64,000 nucleotides of DNA from Lentzea albida (GCF_900111005.1 NZ_FOFV01000001.1:372001-436000); one strand, 5' to 3'. Positions 1-9,171 are shown, counted from the stretch's first letter. Numbers and translations are program-made. The notes: a model not told the origin generated them from the sequence alone.

Positions 1-1111
1 ATCCGATCGAATGAGCGACGACGCCGGCCAGCGCCATTCCTCCGCCCTGGCTCGAGCGCAACGCAGCGCGCCCAATGCCATAAGCCCTTCCGCGGTACTG
101 GTCGGGTAGCAGCCGCATCCACGCCGAACGAGCGGGTGTGTGATAAGCCCCGCCTATACCGGCGATCACCAGCAAAACGATGGTCCAGGTCAGGTTCGGG
201 TTGAAAGCGAACATGATCAACGGCGCCAGCGACAGGATCGCGAGCGGGCCGATCAGGCGCTCCCGCTTCGCCGGGTCCCGCACCAGCCGGAAGAGCAGCG
301 CCACACCCAGCACGTTCGCCGCGGGTTCGATGGCGAGGATCAGGCCCACCGCCCAGACCGCGTTCAGGCTCGCCGCCAGCGGTACCGCGAGGCCTTCGGG
401 GACCATCGCGAGGCCCGCGAGCAGGCGCACGCCCAGCAGGGTCCTCAATCGCGGCTCGGTCACCATCAGCGTCAGCACGCCGCGGGGCTCGTCCTCGCTC
501 TTCTCCTTGCGGCCCAGCGGATCCGCGGCCGGGCGGTGTTTCACCGACGTCTGCACCAAGATCGCCGCCACGGCGAACGTGACGGCGTTGACGGCCAGCG
601 CGAGGCCGGGACTGGTGTGCGCGACTAGGAAACCGGCCGCGGCGAGACCCGCCATCTGAGCTATGTCGACCGACGTGCCGAAGAGCGCCACGCCGTCGTC
701 GTAGCGTTTCGGCGGCAACACGTGAGGGAGGCTCGCCTCCTGCGCCGCGAGGTACGGCGACGAGATCGCCAGCACCGTCACCAGCAACACGATCATCGCC
801 CACAGCGGCATGCCCGGAATGGCCATCGCGGCCATGAGCAGCGCCTGCAACCAGGCCGTCGTCACCATTACCGTGCGTCGCGGGAACCGGTCGGCGACCC
901 AGCCGAGCAACGGACCCGAAATCAGCGGCGGGAACAGCGTCAGCGACCACGTCAACGCGGTCGCCGCGACGGATCGTGTCCGCTCGAATACGAGCAGTGA
1001 CAAAGCGACCGCCGCGAGTTGGTCACCGGCGGTCGAAACGGTCGATCCGATCCACATGGCGCGGAACTCGCGCAAACCGACGAGCTCGCGGACGGCGCCG
1101 CGGGTCGTCAT
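1..1111 (-). CDS. MFS transporter, C-terminus cut off by window edge
   Basis: Integral membrane carrier of the major facilitator superfamily, probably a drug or metabolite exporter. About 370 residues are visible from an ATG at 1111, and the frame stays open to base 1, so only the last helices should be missing (usual length about 400-430). Alternating hydrophobic segments cover most of the protein. A cytoplasmic loop after the second helix carries DRFPRR at about residues 74-79, matching MFS motif A. The N-terminal soluble stretch is short, as in DHA3-type exporters. The upstream 577 bp are non-coding and relatively AT-rich near 1200-1320, where its promoter probably lies. The substrate cannot be told from sequence. 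Confidence 0.85.
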   Translation of the reverse strand, partial: MTTRGAVRELVGLREFRAMWIGSTVSTAGDQLAAVALSLLVFERTRSVAATALTWSLTLFPPLISGPLLGWVADRFPRRTVMVTTAWLQALLMAAMAIPGMPLWAMIVLLVTVLAISSPYLAAQEASLPHVLPPKRYDDGVALFGTSVDIAQMAGLAAAGFLVAHTSPGLALAVNAVTFAVAAILVQTSVKHRPAADPLGRKEKSEDEPRGVLTLMVTEPRLRTLLGVRLLAGLAMVPEGLAVPLAASLNAVWAVGLILAIEPAANVLGVALLFRLVRDPAKRERLIGPLAILSLAPLIMFAFNPNLTWTIVLLVIAGIGGAYHTPARSAWMRLLPDQYRGRAYGIGRAALRSSQGGGMALAGVVAHSIG

Positions 1112-1570
1112 GCGCTGCCTCGGGGAGTCGCTGCGCGCACGCGGCGAATCGGCTCGTCCCGATTCGCTCTACGCCGAGTCACGTCGCCCCCGCCGGTGGT
1201 AATCAATTTCTATCGACAATCACGGTAGAAGCTGCCTGACCGTTCAACGTCTGTCCTACCACAGTGTGTACCTAAACGGAGCAGGCCAGTTACCTAAAGT
1301 AGTTACAATAGCGAAACGTGGAGCTGATCTTCTTCACAGTTGACCTCGGGTTCGCCTGATTGGACCCCAAATGGTCACGAAGTGTGTCAGCCGGTGCCAA
1401 ACGGGTGCCTTGTGCTCGCCCAACCGGTGCAACCGGCTCCGACTCCTGCCCGGCAGGACCCGTTAATGGCGAACGTGACGACGGTACCCGCGCCCGGGAG
1501 TGGCGCGTAATAGCCCGCGGCGTTTGTCACGCGAACGGCAGAGAGGTTCTGGCAAGTGTGGAAAGTCGAC
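1112..1570. other. Intergenic region, no gene seen
   Basis: I see no convincing gene here: possible frames are short, lack a good ribosome binding site and have the composition of non-coding DNA. The part nearest the MFS gene (about 1200-1320) is the most AT-rich stretch and contains two copies of TACCTAAA about 20 bp apart. It is the likely promoter region of the leftward transporter gene. The rest has no recognisable structure up to the hairpin at 1571. Confidence 0.5.
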
Positions 1571-1611
1571 TTTCCTGCCCGCTCGCCTAAACCGGTTGAG
1601 CGGGCAGGAAA
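1571..1611. terminator. Strong hairpin terminator beyond rlmB
   Basis: A perfect 14-bp inverted repeat (TTTCCTGCCCGCTC and its complement) encloses a 13-nt loop. It lies 78 bp past the rlmB stop, so it most likely ends the leftward cysS-rlmB transcript. Short A/T tracts at both arm ends would let it work in either direction. Confidence 0.8.
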
Positions 1612-1688
1612 ACGATCATTAACGTCGGAGAAACGCTGCTATTGGCGTCGCTGGGTGCCAGATAACGTCAGGCGGGGGCCGCTCGGCG

Positions 1689-2660
1689 TCAGCCCTTGGC
1701 GGCGACCCGGCGGCGGCGCGCGACCTCGGCCAGCACGACGCCCGCGGCGACCGACGCGTTGAGCGACTCGACGCCCGCGGCCATCGGGATCGACACGGTC
1801 TGGTCGCAGGTCTCCTTGACCAGGCGGCCCAGTCCGCGGCCCTCCGAGCCCACCACGACAACGAGCGGACCCGTCGCGAGGTCGAGGCCGTCGACGTCCA
1901 CGTCACCGTCCGCGTCCAGGCCCACGATCATCAGCCCGGCCTCGGCCCAGTCACGCAGCGTGCGGGTGAGGTTCGTCGCCATCGCGATCGGCATCTTCGC
2001 CGCCGTGCCCGCGCTCGTGCGCCACGCGACCGCCGTCATCGACGCGCTGCGCCGCTGCGGCAGCACGACGCCCTGCGCGCCGAACGCGGCCGCGGAGCGG
2101 ATGACCGCACCGAGGTTGCGCGGGTCGGTCACACCGTCCAGCGCCACCAGCAACGGCGGCGTGGAGGCGCGCAGCGCGGTCTCGAGCAGCTCGTTCGGGC
2201 TCTCGTACTCGAACGGCGGCACCTGCAGGCCGAGGCCCTGGTGCATCGCGCCACCGGTGATCCGGTCGAGCTCACCGCGGGCCACCTCCAGCACGGAGAT
2301 GCCCCGGTCGGCGGCGAGGCGCACGGCCTCCTGCACGCGGTCGTCCGCGTCGATGCCCAGAGCCACGTAGAGCGCCGTCGCGGGCGTCCCGGCGCGCAGG
2401 CACTCGACGACCGGGTTGCGGCCCGCCACGGTCTCCGCGGCGGCCTTCTCCTTGGTCTGCCGGCGCTGGGTCTTGCTCGCGTCGATCTTCGCCGCGACCT
2501 TGGCGCGCTTGTACGCCGGGTGGTTCGGGCGGTCGGTCGCCTTCGGGGTCGGGCCCTTGCCCTGCAGGCCCTTGGACTTCTGCCCGCCCGAGCCGGTGAC
2601 CGCGCCCTTCTTCGAGCCCGGATTGCGCATCGCGCCCTTGCGCTTGGAGTTGCCAGCCAC
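1689..2660 (-). CDS. rlmB: TrmH/SpoU-family 23S rRNA 2'-O-methyltransferase (RlmB type)
   Basis: Methylates a ribose 2'-OH in 23S rRNA, using S-adenosylmethionine bound in a trefoil knot. The GTG at 2660 gives 323 residues. The first ~75 are a basic, low-complexity tail rich in Lys and Gly, as is usual for actinobacterial RlmB. Then follow the L30e-like substrate-binding domain (from [11 protein letters not shown]) and the SPOUT domain with its three motifs: [20 protein letters not shown] and [16 protein letters not shown]. The last holds the knot and the SAM site. It starts 5 nt after the cysS stop, so the two are co-transcribed. It could instead modify tRNA (TrmH), but neighbourhood and N-terminal tail favour RlmB. 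Confidence 0.9.
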   Translation of the reverse strand: MAGNSKRKGAMRNPGSKKGAVTGSGGQKSKGLQGKGPTPKATDRPNHPAYKRAKVAAKIDASKTQRRQTKEKAAAETVAGRNPVVECLRAGTPATALYVALGIDADDRVQEAVRLAADRGISVLEVARGELDRITGGAMHQGLGLQVPPFEYESPNELLETALRASTPPLLVALDGVTDPRNLGAVIRSAAAFGAQGVVLPQRRSASMTAVAWRTSAGTAAKMPIAMATNLTRTLRDWAEAGLMIVGLDADGDVDVDGLDLATGPLVVVVGSEGRGLGRLVKETCDQTVSIPMAAGVESLNASVAAGVVLAEVARRRRVAAKG

Positions 2661-2665
2661 GGAAG

Positions 2666-4060
2666 TCAGTCGTCCTTCAAAGTCCACTGCGGACCGCCGG
2701 GGGTGTCCTCGACGGCGATGCCCGCGTCGTACAACTGGTCCCTCAGCGCGTCGGAGCGCGCGAAGTCCTTGTTCTTGCGGGCTTCCTGGCGTTCGGCGAG
2801 CAGCCGATCCACCAGGGTGGTCAACGCCTGCCGCATGCCGAGGTCGGCGGGCGAGGCGTCGTTCCACTTCGGCGACAACGGGTCGACGCCGAGGATGTCG
2901 GCCATCCGGCGGACGCACTCGGCCGCGGAACGGGCCGTGTCGTCGTCGCCGTCGGCGAGCGCCGTGTTGCCCTGGCGCACCTTGTTGTGCAGTGCGGCCA
3001 CGGCTTGGGGCGTGTTCAGGTCGTTGTCCATCGCGACCACGAAGTCGGGGCACATGTCCCCGCGCAGCTCGACCGGGCCGAGCCGCTCGACGGCGCGGCG
3101 CAGGAACGACTCGACGCGGCCGTAGGCCGTCACCGCCTCCTGCAACGCGTCCTCGGAGTACTCGATGTGCGACCGGTAGTGCGGCGCCACCAGGTAGTAC
3201 CGCAGCTCCTGCGCGCGGACCTTGTCGAGCATCGCGGGGATGGACACCGTGTTGCCGAGCGACTTGGCCATCTTCTCGCCGGACAGCGTCACCCAGTAGT
3301 TGTGCATCCAGTAGTTCGCGAAGCCGTCACCGGCCGCGCGCGACTGGGCCTGCTCGTTCTCGTGGTGCGGGAAGATCAGGTCGAGCCCGCCGCCGTGGAT
3401 GTCGAACGTGCCGCCGAGGTACGTCGTGGCCATCGCCGAGCACTCGAGGTGCCAGCCGGGCCTGCCGTCGCCCCACGGGGTGGGCCAGGACGGCTCACCG
3501 GGCTTCGCGGCCTTCCACAGCGTGAAGTCGCGCGGGTCGCGCTTGCCGCGCACCGCCGTCTCACCCTGCTCCACCGCGTCGAGCTTCTGCCCGGACAGCG
3601 CCCCGTACTCGGGGAACGAGCGCACGTCGAAGTAGACGTCCCCGTCGACGTCGTAGGCGTGGCCCTTGTCGATCAGCCGCTGCATCAGCTCGACCATCTG
3701 CGTGACGTGACCGGTGGCGCGCGGCGCGTACGACGGCGGCAGGCAGCCCAGCGCGTCGTAGGCGTCCTCGAACGCGCGCTCGTGCGTGTACGCCCACTCC
3801 CACCAGGGCCTGCCGTGGTCGGCGGCCTTGGTGAGGATCTTGTCGTCGATGTCGGTCACGTTGCGGACCAGCGTGACGTCGGCGCCGTCACGGGCGAGCC
3901 AGCGGCGCAGGACGTCGAAGTTCAGGCCGCTGCGGACGTGCCCGATGTGCGGCACGCCCTGCACGGTCGCCCCACACACGTAGATCGACGCCGTTCCGTT
4001 GACCTGCGGGTGGAACTCCCGCATGGACCGGCTCGCGGTGTCGTAGATGTGGAGGCTCAC
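2666..4060 (-). CDS. cysS: Cysteinyl-tRNA synthetase
   Basis: Class I aminoacyl-tRNA synthetase that charges tRNA-Cys in the cytoplasm. The 464 residues match the family length. The HIGH motif is at 38-41 and the KMSKS loop appears as KMAKS at 263-267. Zinc ligands expected for CysS are present: Cys29, Cys207 and the HHENEQ segment near 232-237. The C-terminal anticodon-binding helices contain the conserved [17 protein letters not shown] segment. The gene overlaps the upstream HAD gene by 4 nt and is followed 5 nt later by rlmB, a conserved actinobacterial pairing. MshC, the related mycothiol ligase, is excluded by the full-length anticodon-binding region. Confidence 0.97.
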   Translation of the reverse strand: MSLHIYDTASRSMREFHPQVNGTASIYVCGATVQGVPHIGHVRSGLNFDVLRRWLARDGADVTLVRNVTDIDDKILTKAADHGRPWWEWAYTHERAFEDAYDALGCLPPSYAPRATGHVTQMVELMQRLIDKGHAYDVDGDVYFDVRSFPEYGALSGQKLDAVEQGETAVRGKRDPRDFTLWKAAKPGEPSWPTPWGDGRPGWHLECSAMATTYLGGTFDIHGGGLDLIFPHHENEQAQSRAAGDGFANYWMHNYWVTLSGEKMAKSLGNTVSIPAMLDKVRAQELRYYLVAPHYRSHIEYSEDALQEAVTAYGRVESFLRRAVERLGPVELRGDMCPDFVVAMDNDLNTPQAVAALHNKVRQGNTALADGDDDTARSAAECVRRMADILGVDPLSPKWNDASPADLGMRQALTTLVDRLLAERQEARKNKDFARSDALRDQLYDAGIAVEDTPGGPQWTLKDD

Positions 4061-4680
4061 ACGGGAATGGTACGGGCCACATCCAAAAGAGCGTTGGGCC
4101 GGTCACTCGTCGGAACCGGGTTGACGAGCCGGAAGGAGCAACCGACCGCCTCCGCTCCGCCGTCCGCCTCCTCGCTGTCACCGACCATCACGGCATCCCG
4201 GGGATCGACACCCAGCCGTTCGCACGCGGTGGTGAAGATCTTCGGGTCGGGCTTGATGACGCCTTCTTCGTACGAGAGCACGAACTCGTCCACGAGGTGG
4301 GTGAGGCCGTGCAGCTCGAACACGGTCCGGATGTCCCAGCCGATGTTGCTGACGACGGCGACGGGGACGTCCGCCAGGTGCTCCAGCGTCGCCTTCGTGT
4401 CGGGGTAGGGCACCCACGACTCCGGCGAGATCAGCTGGTCGTAGAGGGCCTCCGCGTTCGGGACGAGCGCGTCGTTCAGCACGCGGACGTGCACCCAGCG
4501 GTGGACGTCGGGGTCGAGGTCGCGGCGGTACCAGCCGTCGGCCAGCTCGGGGTCCATGCCGTCGGCGATGCCGACCGGGGCGGTGAGGGCACGCATCAGG
4601 TCGCCGTTGGACTCGAGCTCGGGGTGCTCGAGCCGGAACAGCGTGCCGGAGAAGTCGAAGAGCGCGGCGCGGATCGTCAC
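4057..4680 (-). CDS. HAD-like hydrolase with altered nucleophile motif
   Basis: Haloacid dehalogenase-superfamily enzyme of 207 residues with a helical cap of subclass I size. Motif I reads DFSGTL, with the nucleophile at Asp9. The second Asp of the usual DxD, which acts as general acid in phosphatases, is replaced by Ser11. Motif II is the Ser of VVSN, motif III the Lys of IKPDP, and motif IV is VGDSEEAD. The Ser11 change makes an ordinary phosphatase less certain, and the substrate is unknown. The stop overlaps the cysS start by 4 nt, so translation is probably coupled to cysS although a functional link is not obvious. Confidence 0.85.
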   Translation of the reverse strand: MTIRAALFDFSGTLFRLEHPELESNGDLMRALTAPVGIADGMDPELADGWYRRDLDPDVHRWVHVRVLNDALVPNAEALYDQLISPESWVPYPDTKATLEHLADVPVAVVSNIGWDIRTVFELHGLTHLVDEFVLSYEEGVIKPDPKIFTTACERLGVDPRDAVMVGDSEEADGGAEAVGCSFRLVNPVPTSDRPNALLDVARTIPV

Positions 4681-4705
4681 GCCCCCGACTCTACGTGCCC
4701 GAGGC

Positions 4706-5677
4706 TTAAGTGGTCTGGACCTTTTTGAGCTCGGCTTCGACGGGTGTGATGTCGTACTTCAGGTTCAGCCGCAGGTCGCCCGCGCCCCGGTCGGTGGCGG
4801 CCGCGAACTCCTCGACGAACTGCTCGATCTGCTTCAGCGGCTCGTCCACGAGCAGGGCGGCGGTCTTGTAGAGGGCCGTGTAGCGGTCGGGCGTCGTGGT
4901 GCCGCGCAGCTCGGCCGACCAGTCGAGCAGGCTCTCGTACTGCTCGACGAAGCTGTTGGCCAGGTACTTGATCTTGTCGCGGTCGCCCGGCCGGCCCGCC
5001 GGTCCGAACGCCATCTGCACGCGGCCGGGCGAGAACAGGTCCTCGATCGCGTTGAGGATGCCGTCGAACGCGCGGCTGCGGGCCCGGAACGTGTCCAGCG
5101 CGTCGACGTCCTCGGTGATCAGGCGGGTCGGCTTCGCCGCGCCCATCTCGTGGCGGATCCGCTTGTCCTTCAGGTTGCGCATGTGCAGCGTCACCTGGTC
5201 GGAGAACAGCTGGTACTCCCAGCCGGCCTTCGGCGCGCCGACCGGCGTGCCGACCTTCTTCGCGATCATCTCGGCCAGCTCGCGCGGCGTGCGGTTGCGC
5301 AGGTCCAGGTAGCCGGTGCCGACGCGCAGGGCCGGGATCTCGGTGTCGTCGAACCGGACGGGCAGCACGTACTCGCTGTCGGACACCAGGGCGCGGTCGA
5401 ACGCGGACTGCCGCTCGTGCTTGGTCCACATCTTCCTGGCGTAGTGCTCGGAAATGAACATCACGCAGTAGCGCGAGTCGTGGCGGTAGATCTGGTCGAG
5501 GTGCTCGACGAGGTTCTTGCCCCAGAGATCGGCTTGCTCGTCGGTGTCGTAGAAGCGCGAGACGCCCAGTTCGGTGAGGTGGCGGGCCACCTCGTCGACG
5601 TAGGGGCGGTCTTCGCCTGCGAAGGAGAGGCACACGTCGTACTTGGGCACCAGGTGGATGTTAGTGGCGGGAACCAC
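4706..5677 (-). CDS. TIR-domain protein with helical C-terminal region
   Basis: A 323-residue protein with an N-terminal TIR fold (about 12-143). It starts with the box-1 segment YDVCLSFAGEDR, then has the central DxxADLWGKNLVEHL region and WTKHERQ, in which Glu88 sits where NADase TIR domains keep their catalytic Glu. Residues 150-323 are mostly helical with no motif I recognise. Bacterial TIR proteins cleave NAD+ or make cyclic ADP-ribose signals, often in antiphage defence; that role here is inference. GTG at 5677 is the first usable start, and another GTG lies 27 nt inside. It stands between core genes (ispF and cysS) and may be an insertion. No partner gene is adjacent. Confidence 0.8.
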   Translation of the reverse strand: MVPATNIHLVPKYDVCLSFAGEDRPYVDEVARHLTELGVSRFYDTDEQADLWGKNLVEHLDQIYRHDSRYCVMFISEHYARKMWTKHERQSAFDRALVSDSEYVLPVRFDDTEIPALRVGTGYLDLRNRTPRELAEMIAKKVGTPVGAPKAGWEYQLFSDQVTLHMRNLKDKRIRHEMGAAKPTRLITEDVDALDTFRARSRAFDGILNAIEDLFSPGRVQMAFGPAGRPGDRDKIKYLANSFVEQYESLLDWSAELRGTTTPDRYTALYKTAALLVDEPLKQIEQFVEEFAAATDRGAGDLRLNLKYDITPVEAELKKVQTT

Positions 5678-5703
5678 ACCCTCGTACGGGGAGTTGTCGA
5701 GGT

Positions 5704-6003
5704 ATGAGCCTGGGGTTCCTGTTCGCGATGTCGCTGCCCGCGTTGGTGGCGGCTCTGTTCTTCCTGGCCGTGGTCGAGAGGTTCGTGCGCAACAAGAAGA
5801 AGGGCACGCCGCTGGCCACGGCGGGCATCGGTGAGCTGGGCGCGACGTTCGAGGCGGGCAAGCGCGACGAGCTGGAGTTCCGCGAGGAGGAGCGGCAGTT
5901 GCGCGACGAGGAGGGCGACGGGGCGCCGCCGCGGAGCCGGGTGGACCTCGACGGCGGCACCGCGGTGCTCAACGTCCCCGCGCAGCGGCAGCCGCGTCAG
6001 TGA
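5704..6003 (+). CDS. Small single-span membrane protein (DUF6191-like)
   Basis: A 99-residue protein with one N-terminal membrane helix (about 4-26), a basic stop-transfer patch (RNKKKG) and a charged, Glu/Arg-rich cytoplasmic tail that may form a short helix at 50-70. It resembles the small actinobacterial family DUF6191, from memory only. No catalytic motif is visible. It runs opposite to its neighbours: its start is 26 bp from the TIR gene start, and its end overlaps the PPOX gene end by 7 nt. Its function is unknown. Confidence 0.65.
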   Translation: MSLGFLFAMSLPALVAALFFLAVVERFVRNKKKGTPLATAGIGELGATFEAGKRDELEFREEERQLRDEEGDGAPPRSRVDLDGGTAVLNVPAQRQPRQ

Positions 6004-6386
6004 CCCGTGGTCTTCGTGACCTTCACGCGCACGACGACGCGCACGTTGTCGGTGCCCTCGTCGCCGGAGTAGTCCTGGCCCGCGTACTTGTGCGACAGCT
6101 CGTTGATCAGCTCGTCGCCGCCCTCGGTCGTCAGTGACGCCTCGCCGCGGAACTCGCTGTACTGGTACGGGTCGTCCTTGTTGGTCACGGTGATGCTGAC
6201 CCGCGGGTCGCGCCGCAGGTGGCGTTCCTTCGCGCGGCCGGCGACGGTGGAGAACAGGACGTCGTCCCCGTCCCGCTTGATCCACACGACGGAGGTCTGC
6301 GGGCCGCCGTCCTTGGTCAGCGTCGCCACGGTGGCGAAGTTCGGGCTGTCCAGGAGTTCGCGCTGCGATTCCGAAAGCGTGGCCAT
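5997..6386 (-). CDS. PPOX-class F420- or FMN-dependent enzyme
   Basis: A 129-residue protein of the pyridoxamine-5'-phosphate-oxidase-like split-barrel fold. Recognisable parts are the N-terminal FATVATLTKDGGPQTSVVW strand pair, the central DDVLFSTVAGRAKERHLRRD segment that contacts the cofactor phosphate, and the VSITVTNKDDPY strand. Actinobacterial members of this length usually bind deazaflavin F420 and reduce small unsaturated substrates; the exact substrate is unknown. The gene lies 5 bp beyond the ispF stop on the same strand, so it reads out from the carD-ispD-ispF direction. Its 3' end overlaps the convergent small membrane protein gene. Confidence 0.85.
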   Translation of the reverse strand: MATLSESQRELLDSPNFATVATLTKDGGPQTSVVWIKRDGDDVLFSTVAGRAKERHLRRDPRVSITVTNKDDPYQYSEFRGEASLTTEGGDELINELSHKYAGQDYSGDEGTDNVRVVVRVKVTKTTGH

Positions 6387-6391
6387 GGTCG

Positions 6392-6859
6392 TCAGGCTAC
6401 GGGGACCAGCAGGGCCGTCGCGATCGCGGCGATGCCCTCGTTCCGCCCTGTGAGACCCAGGCCGTCCGTGGTGGTGCCGGCGACCGAGACAGGGCCGCCT
6501 ACGGCGTCGGAGAGCGTCTTCTGGGCTTCGTCGCGGCGCTTGCCGATGCGCGGCTCGTTGCCGATGACCTGCACTGTGGCGTTCCCCACACGGTAGCCCG
6601 CCTCTTCGACGAGGCGGCGCACCTCCGTGAGCAGGACCACGCCGTGCGCGCCCGACCAGCGCGGGTCGGACGTGCCGAAGACGGCTCCCAGGTCACCCAA
6701 GCCCGCGGCGGAGAGCAACGCGTCGCACAGCGCGTGGGACGCCACGTCGCCGTCGGAGTGACCGGCGCAGCCGTCCACGCCCTCCCACAGCAGACCGGCG
6801 ATCCAGCACTCACGACCTGACTCGATCGGGTGGACGTCGACGCCCTGGCCGATCCTCAC
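6392..6859 (-). CDS. ispF: 2-C-methyl-D-erythritol 2,4-cyclodiphosphate synthase
   Basis: Fifth enzyme of the non-mevalonate isoprenoid pathway. It cyclises CDP-methylerythritol phosphate to MEcPP with release of CMP, as a trimer. The 155 residues match the family length. Metal ligands Asp8 and His10 (DVH) and His42 (in the SHALCDALL helix) are present. GHSDGD precedes His42, and the C-terminal [19 protein letters not shown] motif forms the CMP-binding and trimer core. The start overlaps the ispD stop by 4 nt, giving the usual coupled ispD-ispF pair. Confidence 0.96.
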   Translation of the reverse strand: MRIGQGVDVHPIESGRECWIAGLLWEGVDGCAGHSDGDVASHALCDALLSAAGLGDLGAVFGTSDPRWSGAHGVVLLTEVRRLVEEAGYRVGNATVQVIGNEPRIGKRRDEAQKTLSDAVGGPVSVAGTTTDGLGLTGRNEGIAAIATALLVPVA

Positions 6860-7548
6860 TCCTGGCCTCCGCTGAACAGTGCTTCCGCGACCGCGAGGTC
6901 GAACGGCGTGGTGATCTTCATGGCGTGCGCGTGGCCGGGAACCGTGTGGACCCGGACACCGTTCTTCTCAACGAGACCAGCGTCATCAGTCGCGGCGATA
7001 CCGGAGCTGTAGGCGGCTTTGAGAGTCTCTGCTCTGAATCCCTGCGGGGTCTGTACGACCCGCAGCCCGGCCCGATCAGGCGTGGAGACGACCACTCCGA
7101 CCTCGTCCACCTGTTTGATCGTGTCGGCGACCGGCAACACCGGGATGACGGCGTCGAACCCGTCGCGCACGGCGGCGACGACACCGGCGATGACCTCGGG
7201 AGGGGTGAAGGCACGAGCGGCGTCGTGGACCAGCACGATCGAGGTGTCCGGAATCACGCGGAGCGCGTGGTCGAGGGCGAGGCGCACCGAGTCGGTGCGT
7301 TCGGCGCCCCCTGAAAGCACGTGCACCGCCCCGCCGGCCGGGGCCAGCGAGGCGGTTGCGGTGTGCACTTGATCCACATCGGATGGTGGAGCGGCGATGA
7401 CGACGTGCTGGACCTGGCCCGACTCGAACAGACCTTGAACCGCACGGGTCAACAGCGGTACACCGTTGACCGGCACGAGCGCCTTGGGCATCCCGTAGCC
7501 CAGACGCTCACCCCGCCCTGCCGCGGGCACGAGCGCGACAACACTCAT
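6856..7548 (-). CDS. ispD: 2-C-methyl-D-erythritol 4-phosphate cytidylyltransferase
   Basis: Transfers CMP from CTP to methylerythritol phosphate, the third step of the MEP pathway. The 230-residue Rossmann-like protein begins with the nucleotide-binding loop [10 protein letters not shown] and the PKAL Lys (about residues 8-24). VHDAARAF follows near the middle, then the QTPQGF segment. [11 protein letters not shown] near the C-terminus marks the substrate site. It lies 42 bp after carD on the same strand and overlaps ispF by 4 nt, a gene order conserved in many actinobacteria. Confidence 0.96.
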   Translation of the reverse strand: MSVVALVPAAGRGERLGYGMPKALVPVNGVPLLTRAVQGLFESGQVQHVVIAAPPSDVDQVHTATASLAPAGGAVHVLSGGAERTDSVRLALDHALRVIPDTSIVLVHDAARAFTPPEVIAGVVAAVRDGFDAVIPVLPVADTIKQVDEVGVVVSTPDRAGLRVVQTPQGFRAETLKAAYSSGIAATDDAGLVEKNGVRVHTVPGHAHAMKITTPFDLAVAEALFSGGQE

Positions 7549-7590
7549 GTTCGCGACTGAATCCGATGCTCTGTTGTGATGTTGTGAAAA

Positions 7591-8079
7591 CTACGAGGCA
7601 GTGGCGAGAACTTCGTCGAGGAGAACCTCGGCCTTGTCCTCGTCGGTGCCCTCGGCCAGCGCCAGCTCGCTGACCAGTATCTGCCGCGCCTTCGCCAGCA
7701 TCCGCTTCTCGCCGGCGGAAAGCCCGCGATCCTTTTCGCGCCGCCAGAGGTCGCGCACCACTTCCGCAACCTTGTTCACGTCGCCGGAGGCGAGCTTCTC
7801 AAGGTTGGCCTTGTACCGCCGAGACCAGTTGGTCGGCTCCTCGGTGTGGGGAGCACGCAAGACCTCGAAAACCTTGTCGAGCCCTTCCTGGCCGACAACG
7901 TCACGCACGCCTACGATTTCGGCGTTGTCAGCGGGAACCCGAACGGTGAGGTCGCCCTGCGCTACCTTGAGAACGAGGTACTTCTTCTCCTCGCCCTTGA
8001 TCACGCGGGTCTCGATTGCTTCGATGAGAGCGGCACCGTGGTGCGGGTAGACGACGGTCTCTCCGACCTTGAAAACCAT
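7591..8079 (-). CDS. carD: CarD-family RNA polymerase-binding regulator
   Basis: Binds the RNA polymerase beta subunit and stabilises the open promoter complex, chiefly at rRNA and other vegetative promoters. The 162 residues match the family. The N-terminal Tudor-like domain begins [18 protein letters not shown]; a helical DNA-binding domain follows, with the conserved Trp in [12 protein letters not shown], which contacts the upstream edge of the transcription bubble. An AAAGGGG-type ribosome binding site precedes the ATG. It heads the leftward carD-ispD-ispF group. Confidence 0.96.
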   Translation of the reverse strand: MVFKVGETVVYPHHGAALIEAIETRVIKGEEKKYLVLKVAQGDLTVRVPADNAEIVGVRDVVGQEGLDKVFEVLRAPHTEEPTNWSRRYKANLEKLASGDVNKVAEVVRDLWRREKDRGLSAGEKRMLAKARQILVSELALAEGTDEDKAEVLLDEVLATAS

Positions 8080-8106
8080 GTGTCCTCTGCCCCTTTCGAT
8101 GCCTCC

Positions 8107-8112
8107 ATCCTA
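8107..8112 (-). promoter_or_regulatory. carD: Candidate -10 element of carD
   Basis: On the minus strand, TAGGAT lies 28 bp upstream of the carD ATG and fits the TANNAT consensus of the actinobacterial housekeeping sigma factor. I see no good -35 at 17 bp, so this is only a candidate. Confidence 0.3.
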
Positions 8113-8309
8113 ACACGTCCGGCAACCCTCCGATTGCTGCTCGATGATCCGTTAGTGCTGGTCAGGGCCATGCGGGGGGTTGACAAACCACCTGTTCGCG
8201 TGCAAGGTACGTCTCACCGAAGATCGACTGGCAGCCCAACGCGTCCTCGATTCGGGCCCCGGTTAGGCTCCTTGCCTGGTGGTTGTTCCCTAGGAAGGAC
8301 GCTGGAGCC

Positions 8310-9113
8310 GTGAACTCAGGAGTGTCTCGCCGGTTTATCGTGACGGCAGCGCTGGCCGCTGGCCTCGGCCTGGTGGCGGTCGGCTGCAGCGCCGGTCAGG
8401 TCACCCAGACCGACACCCAGGTCGCCGCCGTCGACGGTGCGAGTGGCAACGCCGGTCCCATCGCGGTCCGCAACGCCATGCTCGCCTTCCCGGCGGACGG
8501 CAACCGGTACCGCGAGGGCGAGGACGCGCCGCTGACGTTCGTCATCGCCAACACGGGTGAGACGCCGGACAAGCTGCTGTCGATCAAGTCGGACGCCTCC
8601 GAGTCCGAGGCCGAGGTCGTGGGCGCGAAGGAGATCCCGGCGCGGTTCGCGCTGCGGGCCGAGTACGACGCGTCGAAGGCGCCGACGAAGACCTCGTCGC
8701 CGTCGTCCTCCGCCGCCTCCTCGTCGGTCGTGCCGACCTCGGGTGCGCCGTCGTCCAGCGCGGCGCCGTCCTCCGGTGCGGGCACGCCGTCGTCCAGTGC
8801 GGGCGTGCCGTCCTCCGGTGTGTCGTCGACGGGCGCTCCGTCGTCTGCGGCGTCGTCCGCGTCGTCCTCTGCGGCGTCGTCGACCGGTCGTCCGTCGAAC
8901 TCCTCGGCCGCGCCTACCGCGGTCGACCCCGACCTCGAGGTGCTGCAGATCCGCTGCACGCTCAAGAAGCTGAACCGCGACGTGGTGGCGGCGCAGACAG
9001 TCAAGATCACATTCCTGTTCGAGAAGGCCGGCTCCGTCACGCTGGAGGTGCCGGTGGCGCCTTCCGACCACAAGCGCGAGAGCGAGGGCCACGGCGAGGC
9101 CGGCGGCCACTGA
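8310..9113 (+). CDS. Secreted lipoprotein with Ser/Ala/Pro-rich linker
   Basis: Predicted lipoprotein of 267 residues. GTG at 8310 is chosen because AGGAAGGA lies about 10 nt before it and it gives a compact signal peptide: basic SRR, a hydrophobic stretch and the lipobox VAVGC with Cys26 as lipidation site. A compact beta-rich domain follows (about 40-115). Then comes a ~85-residue Ser-Ser-Ala/Gly-Pro low-complexity linker, and a C-terminal segment with strand pattern and a His-rich end. A similar lipoprotein often sits beside radA in actinobacteria; its function is not known to me. The strong hairpin at 9129 ends the transcript. Confidence 0.85.
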   Translation: MNSGVSRRFIVTAALAAGLGLVAVGCSAGQVTQTDTQVAAVDGASGNAGPIAVRNAMLAFPADGNRYREGEDAPLTFVIANTGETPDKLLSIKSDASESEAEVVGAKEIPARFALRAEYDASKAPTKTSSPSSSAASSSVVPTSGAPSSSAAPSSGAGTPSSSAGVPSSGVSSTGAPSSAASSASSSAASSTGRPSNSSAAPTAVDPDLEVLQIRCTLKKLNRDVVAAQTVKITFLFEKAGSVTLEVPVAPSDHKRESEGHGEAGGH

Positions 9114-9128
9114 GTCCCCAGATACGCG

Positions 9129-9163
9129 AAAACGCCGCCCCTGGTCTCCAGGGGCGGCGTTTT
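9129..9163. terminator. Bidirectional hairpin terminator
   Basis: A perfect 16-bp stem (AAAACGCCGCCCCTGG and its complement) with a 3-nt loop. A T tract follows on the plus strand and an A tract precedes it, so it can terminate both the lipoprotein gene and the convergent DoxX-like gene. Confidence 0.92.
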
Positions 9164-9171
9164 TCGTTCCT

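Noticed and set aside
1360..1590. Possible 76-codon gene in the first intergenic region
   Set aside because: It lacks a ribosome site and its end lies inside the terminator hairpin; the amino acid composition is not protein-like.
8316..9110. Long minus-strand frame opposite the lipoprotein gene
   Set aside because: It mirrors the Ser/Ala linker as an Arg/Gly-rich low-complexity string and lacks a ribosome site; the plus-strand lipoprotein has signal peptide and lipobox.
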